Assembly: GCA_964481425.1 (NCBI GenBank)
Contig: CAYZTM010000013.1
Span: forward strand, 1-64,000
Direction: 5' to 3'
Length of the DNA stretch: 64,000 bases
DNA from: MKUN01 sp964481425
GTDB lineage: Bacteria; Bacteroidota; Bacteroidia; Chitinophagales; Chitinophagaceae
A program made the position numbers and the translations under genes. Below are positions 8,486 to 15,912 of the stretch, in pieces. The notes under the pieces were generated by a model that saw nothing but the letters and a program-made list of their open reading frames with translations, was not told the origin of the DNA and ran no database searches. The stretch's first letter is position 1. Every line of letters starts with the position of its first letter.

Positions 8486-8899
8486 TTATTGCATCACCCT
8501 CAATGCCCCCAGGAAGGTACTGTCATGGTACAAAGCCATCAGCTCGTTATTGGTATTGTATATCCTGCATTTGTTGGCCTGTTGCAGCATATTCATGAAC
8601 TTCGTTTCCAGTTCGCCATAGTCGCACCACAACAGGGTAGAGACCAGGTTCGAAAAGTGGATGGTCGTTGCGTCTTTATCAGCTGTATAGTTACCTGAGA
8701 AAGTATTGCAGCCACCATTTCCGTTGGCTGCCCCCTTGGCATCTAATTGCACATAAATAGTCCCCTCAGGCACAGAAAATGCGGTATCCGAAAGCTCATA
8801 TAGTTCCCATGTATGCACAAAGAGCGGGCTCATCGAAGTTTTTTGTTTACAGGAGGCCAGGCTGATAGCCGCGAGTAAGATCAGGTATATTTTGCGCAT
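8486..8899 (-). CDS. META domain lipoprotein (HslJ-like)
   Basis: A 137-residue lipoprotein: signal peptide MRKIYLILLAAISLASC with acylated Cys at residue 17. META-domain hallmarks are the early Trp (HTWELYEL), GNGGCNTFSGNY and a later STLLWC where the domain usually has a conserved Cys. META/HslJ proteins are envelope proteins of unclear function, in enterics linked to novobiocin resistance. It lies 12 nt downstream of the copper monooxygenase-like gene on the same strand and may be co-transcribed with it. Confidence 0.85.
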   Translation of the reverse strand: MRKIYLILLAAISLASCKQKTSMSPLFVHTWELYELSDTAFSVPEGTIYVQLDAKGAANGNGGCNTFSGNYTADKDATTIHFSNLVSTLLWCDYGELETKFMNMLQQANKCRIYNTNNELMALYHDSTFLGALRVMQ

Positions 8900-8911
8900 A
8901 ATATCCTTATG

Positions 8912-10480
8912 TTAATGTCGTATCACCAGTTTCTGAGATAGTATTTGCCGACTGCTTTTTAATTGCAGCAGGTATGTTCCTGCAGGCACATCGTTCACCT
9001 GGTAGCTATCGGCATGGTAACCGTTCTTTACCCGCATGTTCTGTGCCAGTGTGCGCACCAGTCTGCCGCTCATATCTATGAGGGATATGTCGGCAACATC
9101 ATCATTCTCGAAATAATATTTCACCACTAATTGTCCTGATGCCGGGTTAGGGTAGGGGCTAAATATCTGTTGCCCGCGATAGTAGGTAGCGGTGTTAAGT
9201 GCTGCTGCACTGTCGATAATGATATTCTCATCACCGGGCTGGTAGAGCGCGAAGACATAATATACCAGCATCATTTCATCCGTTGTCTGCTCCCCGCCAA
9301 AGATATCCTGTGGGGGGCTACTCGGGTTCTCGGGGTTATTGGTGGTATTATCGTAGAAGGCGGAAGCATATACCTTACTACCACCCGGCAGGCGCATGAT
9401 GCGTGGCAACAGGTAGAAACCCTGCCAGTGGAAATCCCAATCGGGTACACTGATGATCTTCTGAGTATCCTGTGCAGCTACATTGAATGACTTGATACTC
9501 TTCCCTGTCAGGTGCATATGTGGGGCTACACCCAGCAGCGAAAAATCAACCGGGGGCAATGTGTATGTCTCCGTAAACGTAGCCGTATCATTTGCCGGTA
9601 TGTGCAGCGGGAAGGGCGAAAGCACAGTATTGTCAAGGTAATTGAGCACTGGTACTATATACACATCCCGTACCGGGTTGGGCGCAAAGAAGAAACGTAC
9701 TTTGGTGCTATCCACCTGCCCGGCTGTGCCGGCAGGGTAGTGTATCTGCAACACTATATCTGCATTCTGGGGTATACGTACGCCAAAGTTGTTGGGGTAC
9801 TGCACCGGTGCGCTGCCCGGTACCCAGCCACCCAGCAGTATGGCGCTGTTACTACCCACACCACCGAAGTTAGTATATCCCGGTCCCGGCGATGCGGCAT
9901 CAAGTGCTGCACAGGCGCCCGTTGTATCTGCATATACCAGCACATGGTGCACAATGCCCCGGTTGCCCGGCACAGCTTCGAAGGCAGTGATGAATTTGTC
10001 GGTAAGCAAGCCGCTGGGTATCACGAAGCACTGGTACACATCGCCTGTACTGGCGGTAGAGGTGTAGGCAGGTATCTGCACCGTCAGGTCGGCAGTACCC
10101 GGCAGGTCGCCATCTACACTGAACACCGGCTGCGGCGGTGCAAGGGTAGTATCGCCCGGGGGCATAGCGCCATCCACCCAATCCTTTATGGTATTGATCT
10201 CGGCGTCTGACAGCCTGCGTTCATGGGCCAGCCTGGCATAAGCCGGGTCTGGCGGCCATGGGGGCATTATCTTGTTGGTTACCTGGTCCTTTATGCTAAA
10301 GCCGTGGCTTACGGTCTCCTGGTAGGTCATCAGCGAGAAGGGTGCTATTGCCCCGTTATGGTGGCATCCGGAGCAATGGTTGTATATTATCGGCGCTACA
10401 TCGGTGCTCCAGTTAGGAGTAGCTCTTAAAAGCGATGGTAGCAGCAATATTATACTGGCAGCAAGTAACCTTCTATTCAT
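8912..10480 (-). CDS. Cytochrome c / copper type II monooxygenase-like T9SS protein
   Basis: A 522-residue exported protein. After a signal peptide (about 1-20) it has a heme c site CSGCH at 36-40 within a cytochrome-like domain, then a region like the copper type II, ascorbate-dependent monooxygenases (peptidylglycine hydroxylase family) with candidate copper ligands H178-H179 (VHHVLVYAD), H247 (LQIHYPAGT) and H321/H323 (APHMHLTG). The last ~80 residues are a type A T9SS sorting domain: YPNPASGQLVV, DMSGRLVRTL, VPAGTYLLQL, QKLVIRH. So it is likely a redox enzyme exported by T9SS to the cell surface or medium. Substrate unknown. It is followed by a META lipoprotein gene 12 nt away. Confidence 0.85.
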   Translation of the reverse strand: MNRRLLAASIILLLPSLLRATPNWSTDVAPIIYNHCSGCHHNGAIAPFSLMTYQETVSHGFSIKDQVTNKIMPPWPPDPAYARLAHERRLSDAEINTIKDWVDGAMPPGDTTLAPPQPVFSVDGDLPGTADLTVQIPAYTSTASTGDVYQCFVIPSGLLTDKFITAFEAVPGNRGIVHHVLVYADTTGACAALDAASPGPGYTNFGGVGSNSAILLGGWVPGSAPVQYPNNFGVRIPQNADIVLQIHYPAGTAGQVDSTKVRFFFAPNPVRDVYIVPVLNYLDNTVLSPFPLHIPANDTATFTETYTLPPVDFSLLGVAPHMHLTGKSIKSFNVAAQDTQKIISVPDWDFHWQGFYLLPRIMRLPGGSKVYASAFYDNTTNNPENPSSPPQDIFGGEQTTDEMMLVYYVFALYQPGDENIIIDSAAALNTATYYRGQQIFSPYPNPASGQLVVKYYFENDDVADISLIDMSGRLVRTLAQNMRVKNGYHADSYQVNDVPAGTYLLQLKSSRQILSQKLVIRH

Positions 10481-10548
10481 TAATCAATAGTTTGCAGTAA
10501 AATAGTCATTTTTTTGATAATGGTGTTTCAAGGTCGTATTATTGCTAT

Positions 10549-11547
10549 GTGCCGAAGATATTGGTCATACAAACCGCCTTTACGGGCGATGTGGTGCTGG
10601 CTACTGCCCTGGTAGAAAAGCTGCACTCATATTATCCCGATGCCCAGCTCGATTTTCTGCTGCGCAAGGGCAACGAGGGCCTTTTACAAGGCCATCCCTA
10701 TATTGGTCGTCTGTGGGTCTGGGATAAGAAAGACGGTAAATATGCCAACCTGCTCAAAATGGCCGGTGATATCCGCCGGCAGCATTATACCCATGTCATC
10801 AACCTGCACCGCTTTGGCAGTTCGGGTTTCGTCACCTGGTTGTCGGGGGCTAAGTACAAGGCAGGTTTCAATAAGAACCCTTTCTCTTTTTGTTATACAC
10901 GCCGCATGCCCCATATCATCTCAGATCCCTATTCACCCGATCCCGTTCACGAGGTGCAGCGCAACCAGTCCCTGGTCGCCGACATTACTGATGCTGATTA
11001 TGCTCTCCCTGCTTTATATCCTTCAGCCGCAGACTACGAACATATTGTCTCATACACCGGCAAGCCTTATATCTGCATAGCATCATCTTCGGTATGGTTT
11101 ACCAAGCAGTTCCCTGCCGACAAGTGGGTGGCGCTCATCAATGCTCTGTCGCAAGACCATAACATATACCTGCTCGGTGGCCCTGCCGACAGCGACCTCG
11201 CCGCAGGTATTGCTGCACAGGTTGCCCATCCTTCCGTTGTTAACCTCTGTGGTAAGCTCAGCTACCTGCAGTCGGCTGCATTAATGAAGGGCGCAAAAAT
11301 GAATTACACGAATGACTCTGCACCATTGCATTTTGCATCGGCAATGGATGCTCCGCTCACCGCCGTGTTCTGCTCCACGGTGCCTGCCTTTGGCTTTGGC
11401 CCGCTGAGGACCAACGCCAGGGTGGTGGAGGTTGCAGAACGCCTGTATTGCCGCCCCTGTGGCTTGCATGGGCTAAAGACATGCCCCGAGGGGCACTTCC
11501 GTTGCGCGCTTGAGATCAGTAACGGGCAATTACTTGCCGGTTTGTAG
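10549..11547 (+). CDS. Glycosyltransferase family 9 (heptosyltransferase-like)
   Basis: A 332-residue GT-B fold protein like ADP-heptose:LPS heptosyltransferases. Signs are the start PKILVIQTAFTGDVVLATAL (sugar acceptor domain), THVINLHRFGSS, ICIASSSVWFTKQFPADKW and NDSAPLHFASAMDAPLTAVF for the nucleotide-sugar domain. The start codon is GTG at 10549; an ATG two bases earlier is out of frame. It probably adds a sugar to lipid A core or another surface glycan. It stands alone among unrelated genes and its stop lies 1 nt from the convergent VOC gene. Confidence 0.88.
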   Translation: MPKILVIQTAFTGDVVLATALVEKLHSYYPDAQLDFLLRKGNEGLLQGHPYIGRLWVWDKKDGKYANLLKMAGDIRRQHYTHVINLHRFGSSGFVTWLSGAKYKAGFNKNPFSFCYTRRMPHIISDPYSPDPVHEVQRNQSLVADITDADYALPALYPSAADYEHIVSYTGKPYICIASSSVWFTKQFPADKWVALINALSQDHNIYLLGGPADSDLAAGIAAQVAHPSVVNLCGKLSYLQSAALMKGAKMNYTNDSAPLHFASAMDAPLTAVFCSTVPAFGFGPLRTNARVVEVAERLYCRPCGLHGLKTCPEGHFRCALEISNGQLLAGL

Positions 11548-11548
11548 T

Positions 11549-11989
11549 CTATGCTTGCTGGCCCGTATGGAAACTCATCATCCAGGCTATCCCGAATTTA
11601 TCTGTGCACATACCGAAATAGTCGCCCCAGAAGGTCTGGTTCATCGGCATGGTGACCTGGCCACCTGCCGACAGGGCATTGAATATGCGGTCTGCCTCTT
11701 CCTTACTATCCGCATTGATGGATATGGAAAAGTTGTTGCCCTGCTTGTAGCTGGCAGCCCATTCGCCGCCTGTATCGCTGCCCATTATGGCCGAATGCTC
11801 GCCGATCATCAGGCTTACGTGCATGATCTTTTCCCCTTCTTCGCCCGTTATCGTTTTCCCGTCGGGTGAAGGGGGCATGTCTTTAAAGCGCCCGATGTAA
11901 GGGAACTCACCGCCGAAAACCGACTTATAAAAATTGAAGGCCTCTTCACAGTTGCCGTTGAAATTGAGGTAAATGTTTGCTGCTGGCAT
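11549..11989 (-). CDS. VOC family (PhnB-like glyoxalase fold) protein
   Basis: A 146-residue single-domain protein of the PhnB type. The beginning AANIYLNFNGNCEEAFNFYK followed by SVFGGEF and the end TFWGDYFGMCTDKFGIAWM are characteristic of this group, which is often misnamed as demethylubiquinone methyltransferase. The usual metal-binding His of true glyoxalase I is not evident. Cytoplasmic, enzymatic activity unknown. Convergent with the glycosyltransferase gene. Confidence 0.88.
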   Translation of the reverse strand: MPAANIYLNFNGNCEEAFNFYKSVFGGEFPYIGRFKDMPPSPDGKTITGEEGEKIMHVSLMIGEHSAIMGSDTGGEWAASYKQGNNFSISINADSKEEADRIFNALSAGGQVTMPMNQTFWGDYFGMCTDKFGIAWMMSFHTGQQA

Positions 11990-12061
11990 AACGTATTCTT
12001 TTTGGTGTTAAAATTTTAGTTGCATAAAGGTATGCAGGGCGGGAACCTTCGCATATGAATG

Positions 12062-12108
12062 GCACAAAGAGATATCCACATTTTTTAAGGATAGCTTATC
12101 CTTTGTGC
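12062..12108. repeat. Nested inverted repeats in front of the VOC gene
   Basis: Outer arms GCACAAAG (12062-12069) and CTTTGTGC (12101-12108) enclose an inner hairpin AAGGATA (12087-12093) / TATCCTT (12097-12103), which shares bases with the right outer arm, so the two structures would compete. No T-run follows the inner hairpin on the minus strand, so it is not a classical terminator of the beta-lactamase gene next to it. It may be a weak terminator or a regulatory site. Confidence 0.4.
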
Positions 12109-12110
12109 TG

Positions 12111-13010
12111 TTATTGTTCCTTTAGCTTATCATCATAGGCCTTTTGCAGTTGTTCCAGTTCGTCATCGTAGCCTTTCCTGTCGGCGAAGGCCAGGGGATT
12201 GTAAGCATCGCCCGGTTTATGTTTTTCATGCAGTGCAAACTGGCTGGCATGCGAGGCGCACCATATATCAAAATGCAGTTTTTTCATGGCCTTCAGTGTG
12301 TAAGCGTAGTCCCTGCCCACTTCGGGGTAGCCCGGCATGCCCGATAGTTTGGTTTGGGGCAGTATGCTGGGCATGTTGGCTATCAGCACCCGGTAGTTGC
12401 CTTTGTCGTCCTGCACATCCGGCAGGTAGGAGCAGGAACCTTGGGTATGGCCGGGATGGTGCAGCATCGTGATGCGGACACCGCCCAGGCTGATGACATC
12501 ACGGTCATGCAGTATGCGCCCCACCTTTACGCTTTTGAACATGGCTCCCTTGCCGCCAAGCGCATAATCGCTGTTGCCGCCGTCGGTCAGCACCTGTACG
12601 TCGCCTTCGTCGGCCATCATTTCTGCCTTTGTCAGCTGCTGCATTTCGGCCATACCACCCACATGGTCAAAATGTGCCTGCGTACAGAGCAGTATCCTGA
12701 TATCGCCGGGGTCAAAGCCAAGCTGTTCCACATTCTTCCTGATCATCGGCACGGAGTTGGACAGCCCGGTATTAATGAGTATATGGCCCTGTGCTGTGGT
12801 GATGAGATAACAGGCAAGGTCGTATGTGCCTACATAATATAGGTTGCCCGCTATGCGGAAAGGTTCATACGGTTTCGACCACTCAGGGTTGAGATTGGAA
12901 AGTGGGATGAGGTCTTGTGCGCTTGCCTGCATGCCCGTTGCGAACAAACAGGTGATTATGACAAGTATATATTTTCTAGCAGTTTTTAATATGGTACCCT
13001 TGTTCATCAT
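12111..13010 (-). CDS. Subclass B3 metallo-beta-lactamase, GOB-like
   Basis: A secreted zinc hydrolase of the B3 class, which open the beta-lactam ring. Start at 13010 (or 13007) gives a Lys/Arg-containing signal peptide ending near residue 32 (MQASAQ); an upstream ATG at 13070 would add 20 residues before it. Zinc-site motifs: QAHFDH at 111-116, HPGHTQGS with H188, and H254 in CASHASQFALHEKH. The first position of the H-x-H-x-D-H motif is Gln, as in GOB enzymes of Elizabethkingia, rather than His as in L1 or FEZ-1. Length 299 residues is normal. No regulator lies beside it. It could hydrolyse another substrate, so activity is inferred. Confidence 0.88.
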   Translation of the reverse strand: MMNKGTILKTARKYILVIITCLFATGMQASAQDLIPLSNLNPEWSKPYEPFRIAGNLYYVGTYDLACYLITTAQGHILINTGLSNSVPMIRKNVEQLGFDPGDIRILLCTQAHFDHVGGMAEMQQLTKAEMMADEGDVQVLTDGGNSDYALGGKGAMFKSVKVGRILHDRDVISLGGVRITMLHHPGHTQGSCSYLPDVQDDKGNYRVLIANMPSILPQTKLSGMPGYPEVGRDYAYTLKAMKKLHFDIWCASHASQFALHEKHKPGDAYNPLAFADRKGYDDELEQLQKAYDDKLKEQ

Positions 13011-13184
13011 GGTAAAATTAGGTTGAAAGGTATTGCTTTTTGATCTCACTTTCCTCCTGGTTTTTAGCACTTTCTTTTTACCCTCGCTACCTGAACGATC
13101 TTTTGACTACATGTATTTTTAAGGAATATTATCATCTCTTGGCGTAGCTTTTTTATATAATAAAACGAATCAAAATCTACGATC

Positions 13185-13403
13185 ATGAAACGTTATATAT
13201 TGATATTGGCACTTGTTAGTTTTTCGCTCACAGGCCTTAGCTCCTGCTACATGGAAGATGGTGCTCCTCGTTTGAGTCACCACTATGTTACAGGTGGCAA
13301 CTGGCACAACCATATGGGTGGCGGGTTCCATGGTGGCCTTAACAACGAGCAGTATGGCGCACACCCCCGTCATGGCAATGGTGCCGGTGATGTGAGCAAG
13401 TAG
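13185..13403 (+). CDS. Small His/Gly-rich lipoprotein, copy 1
   Basis: A 72-residue lipoprotein: signal peptide MKRYILILALVSFSLTGLSS with lipobox SSC (Cys about residue 21), then a short mature chain rich in His, Gly and Asn (NWHNHMGGGFHGGLNNEQ, HPRHGNG). Closely related to the next gene. The His clusters could bind Ni, Zn or Cu, but this is only inferred from composition. No family recognised. Confidence 0.8.
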   Translation: MKRYILILALVSFSLTGLSSCYMEDGAPRLSHHYVTGGNWHNHMGGGFHGGLNNEQYGAHPRHGNGAGDVSK

Positions 13404-13476
13404 TCACTTTTTAACTCTTTATCATCTCTTGGCGCGGCTTTTTTATATAATATAATGAATCAAAAAAACTACGATC

Positions 13477-13722
13477 ATGAAACGTTATATATTGATATTG
13501 TCGCTCATTACTTTATCGCTCACGGGGCTTAGTTCCTGCTATGTGGAGAATGAAGCCTATCCCGATACTTATTACATGGGGCATGGGCACCTGCGTCATC
13601 GCCATGTTACCGGCGACCATTGGCACAACCATATGGGGGGCGGGTACCATGGCGGCCTCAACAACGAGCAGCGTGGCGCACACCCTCGTCACGGTAATGG
13701 TTCGGGTGACCTCGACAGGTAA
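13477..13722 (+). CDS. Small His/Gly-rich lipoprotein, copy 2
   Basis: An 81-residue paralogue of the previous gene, with the same signal peptide and lipobox (SSCYVEN) and the same ending (GLNNEQRGAHPRHGNG). It differs by a longer His-rich insert, GHGHLRHRHVTGDHWHNHMG, so the mature protein has about a dozen His in 60 residues. It has its own copy of the upstream region and is probably transcribed on its own. Metal binding or buffering at the envelope is possible; no experiment is implied by the sequence. Confidence 0.82.
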   Translation: MKRYILILSLITLSLTGLSSCYVENEAYPDTYYMGHGHLRHRHVTGDHWHNHMGGGYHGGLNNEQRGAHPRHGNGSGDLDR

Positions 13723-13846
13723 GAGGTTTCTGGACGACCAAATTTTATATTTATAGCGAGCAATAAAGTTGTCGGAGACTGACATATGGCCTTACTAAAT
13801 AGTATAGTCACCTGGCAATTTTTTTTGAAAATAGGTGTTTTTCACC

Positions 13847-13877
13847 TTGACATTAATTTCTCTTGTTTATAGGTTTG
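13847..13877 (+). promoter_or_regulatory. Bacteroidota promoter (-33/-7)
   Basis: TTG at 13847-13849, a 20-nt spacer and TAGGTTTG at 13870-13877 form a full consensus promoter. The transcript would start near 13882, 8 nt before ATG 13890, which supports that start over the TTG at 13863. Confidence 0.75.
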
Positions 13878-13889
13878 GTAAAAAATAAT

Positions 13890-14459
13890 ATGAAATACTG
13901 CTTGTTGATCTGCATAGTAGTAGTTGCCATTTATCAAACGCATGCACAAGACTGCGGTGGTAAATATCGTTGGGACAACAAAATATTAATAGATGCCGGT
14001 GGCCTTAAATTATTAAATACAGGTAGTCGGTCGGCCACAGTTCATCAGTTGATAAATATTACAAGGCCAGGTAACAGCCAGTTAGGTAAGCAACGGGCAG
14101 TTGCCGAACAGCGCAAAGTACATATTACTGCCTATCTTGTTGGATTGGGAAGGGAGGCAGATCAAGATTATCATCTCATCCTTGTCAGCGCGAATAACCG
14201 CGACTCTATGATTGCAGAGATACCCAGCCCCGACTGTTACAAAGTAAAAGGTTTTCCGCTACTGGTAAATAAATATACTGCCGCGCGTAAGGAGATAAAT
14301 GAAAAAGTAGATCAAAATCCCGGTGCAATAGCCTTCCTTGGCGAAAGAAAGAAAGTACAGATAACGGGAGTGGTATTTTTTGATAAAATCGCACATGGTA
14401 AAGGACATGCCCCCAATGGAATAGAACTGCATCCGGTTTTGGATATTAAAGTGTTCTAG
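13890..14459 (+). CDS. Secreted protein of unknown function (NGIELHPVL motif)
   Basis: Starts at ATG 13890 with the signal peptide MKYCLLICIVVVAIYQTHA. The mature part has a patterned core: DYHLILVS, AEIPSPDCYKV, VQITGVVFFD and APNGIELHPVLDIKVF at the very end. The same order of motifs occurs in small secreted proteins of other bacteria that I know only as hypothetical; I cannot assign a function. The protein has 189 residues. A good promoter lies just upstream and the gene appears to be transcribed alone at the left edge of an accessory stretch. Confidence 0.75.
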   Translation: MKYCLLICIVVVAIYQTHAQDCGGKYRWDNKILIDAGGLKLLNTGSRSATVHQLINITRPGNSQLGKQRAVAEQRKVHITAYLVGLGREADQDYHLILVSANNRDSMIAEIPSPDCYKVKGFPLLVNKYTAARKEINEKVDQNPGAIAFLGERKKVQITGVVFFDKIAHGKGHAPNGIELHPVLDIKVF

Positions 14460-14511
14460 GCATGGGGATAGATTAGTGTCTACATGATGGACACATGGAT
14501 GTTGTGGAAGG

Positions 14512-14564
14512 GCGTTGCAAACGCAGTGCCGTCGCATCCTCGTTACAAACGAGGACGAGTGGGG
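14512..14564 (+). repeat. 53-bp hairpin repeat, copy A
   Basis: Contains two small palindromes: GCGTT-GCA-AACGC (14512-14524) and CCTCGTT-ACA-AACGAGG (14538-14554), then ACGAGTGGGG. Copy B at 15562-15614 has the same length and orientation with 6 mismatches. The two copies flank the HNH gene. The form resembles REP-type intergenic repeats. Confidence 0.8.
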
Positions 14565-14684
14565 GTGGCGGGCAGTCTCTATGCTTTGATTAAGCTAAGT
14601 GCAAATGCAGCCAGATAAACCAGTTGGGACTTTCGTTTTAATGACTTGGATTAAAAGTATTCACTATTTTCGATATATTTACGA

Positions 14685-15512
14685 ATGGGAGTTATAAATA
14701 AACATGGACTTTCACGGGATATACCATTGGATATTAAAAGGGATATTCGTCAACGGTGCGGATTTGGTTGTGTTTTTTGTGGTCTATTTCTGACTGAGAT
14801 AGAGCACATCGATCCACCCTTTGTAGACGCTAAGGAACACGACCCAAATTGCATGTGCCTTTTATGTCCAAATCATCATACCAAGAAAGGCAGTGTCGGC
14901 TTTACGGTTGATGATATTAAAAGAGCGTATGCAAACCCTAGAGCAAAGCAAAGAGATTTTACTCATGACAAAGAGTTTCTCTTTTTTACGCGACCTACTA
15001 CCATTAAATTGGGAAATTGGACTTTTAACGATCCTAGAGAGATTTTGAAAGTCGGGGATGAAACTCTGTTGGCACTTGAGGATTTAGATGATGGACATAT
15101 CGCTTTGACTGGTCGGTTTTACGATAGCAGCTCAAATTTAATATTAAATGTTGATAAAAATGAACTAAAAATTAGTTCGGGAAATTGGGATGTAAGACGG
15201 GTAAAAAATGGATTCATTATTAATGAGGCGGCGAATAAAATTTGTTTGCATGCAACAATTAATTCTAGGAATGAACTACTTTTCACCAATGTTAAAATGC
15301 GTTATGGCCAAGTATACTTTAGAAGCCGCTTGGGTCGTGAGACAGAAGTGTACTTTGGCGATAGAAGAATTTTTGAACATGTTCCCGAAAGTAAGGGTGC
15401 TGGAGGGATTTCGACTGACGGTTATTTTGAAATTTCCGCTGATGGAAGTACCACGTCGATAAAAGGGAATACAGTAGTTCATGCCGGGAAAATGAGATTT
15501 GGCGAGGGATAA
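14685..15512 (+). CDS. HNH endonuclease-like protein with beta-rich C-terminal domain
   Basis: A 275-residue protein. Residues 25-65 form an HNH-type, zinc-ribbon nuclease motif: C29-x2-C32, then IEH (E40, H41) followed by DPP, then C58-x2-C61-x2-H64-H65. Residues about 100-270 appear beta-rich, with repeated short strands (LKISSGNWDVRR, EISADGSTTSIKGNTVVHAG), and match no family I recognise; they could bind a ligand or partner. The DNA is clearly more AT-rich than the flanking housekeeping genes, and the gene sits between two copies of a 53-bp hairpin repeat, suggesting acquisition. A restriction or defence role is plausible but unproven. Confidence 0.75.
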   Translation: MGVINKHGLSRDIPLDIKRDIRQRCGFGCVFCGLFLTEIEHIDPPFVDAKEHDPNCMCLLCPNHHTKKGSVGFTVDDIKRAYANPRAKQRDFTHDKEFLFFTRPTTIKLGNWTFNDPREILKVGDETLLALEDLDDGHIALTGRFYDSSSNLILNVDKNELKISSGNWDVRRVKNGFIINEAANKICLHATINSRNELLFTNVKMRYGQVYFRSRLGRETEVYFGDRRIFEHVPESKGAGGISTDGYFEISADGSTTSIKGNTVVHAGKMRFGEG

Positions 15513-15561
15513 CGAAATTATTTGTAACCATAGGTTGTAGACTTGCTGTGGTGGGGCGAAC

Positions 15562-15614
15562 GTGTTGCAAACGCTGTGCCTTGGCATCCTTTTTACAAAC
15601 GAGGACGAGTGGGG
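15562..15614 (+). repeat. 53-bp hairpin repeat, copy B
   Basis: Same orientation and length as the copy at 14512-14564 with 47 of 53 identical positions. The second palindrome is decayed here (CCTTTTT instead of CCTCGTT), so this is probably the older or inactive copy. Confidence 0.8.
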
Positions 15615-15827
15615 CGTGTAGAACTAAATAGTGGTGGATTTATTTTGATTGCCAAACCTGAATCTACTTTTCCCAATGGTCTCAAGGATGTAGTTGAAGA
15701 AGATAAAATAATCATTGGTAAAATTGGCATTTTGCTTGGAGCTTTAAGAGTAGACGAATTTTGGAGCTATGAGAAGCCTAAAAGAGGAAATAAAATGAAA
15801 CAATATAGTATACATCCCCCTTGCTAA
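15615..15827 (+). pseudogene. Possible gene fragment between repeats
   Basis: Immediately after repeat copy B the reading frame GGFILIAKPESTFPNGLKDV continues to a stop at 15827. The composition looks protein-coding for about 55 residues (for example IGKIGILLGALRVDEFWSYE), but there is no start codon outside the repeat and the 3' end runs into a CCCCCTT/AAGGGGG hairpin. It looks like the middle of a gene cut at both sides by repeat sequences. Family unknown. Confidence 0.3.
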
Positions 15828-15832
15828 GGGGG
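15816..15832. repeat. Small perfect hairpin
   Basis: CCCCCTT-GCT-AAGGGGG, a 7-bp stem with a 3-nt loop. No T-run follows on the plus strand. It resembles dispersed palindromes of REP type more than a terminator. Confidence 0.5.
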
Positions 15833-15912
15833 ATTAACAAGACACTTACTCTCGCTAAGTCAAAGAAAATAATTTGCAAAAGGGAAGAGTATGATAGCCA
15901 ATACGCATGCTG

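Larger units (their letters stand above)
13131..13722 (+). repeat. Tandem duplication of a lipoprotein gene with its promoter region
   Basis: Block 1 (from 13131) and block 2 (from 13421) start with the same ATCATCTCTTGGCG, share about 55 nt of upstream DNA (including TTTTTTATATAATA), the start region ATGAAACGTTATATATTGAT and the 3' part of the genes. The unit length is about 290 nt. It is a recent local duplication including regulatory DNA. Confidence 0.9.

Noticed and set aside
13011..13070. Longer start of the beta-lactamase
   Set aside because: It adds 20 mostly basic and polar residues in front of a normal signal peptide.
13131..13184. Insertion-sequence end
   Set aside because: The repeated DNA upstream of the two lipoproteins is part of a local gene duplication; no inverted ends or target duplications were seen.
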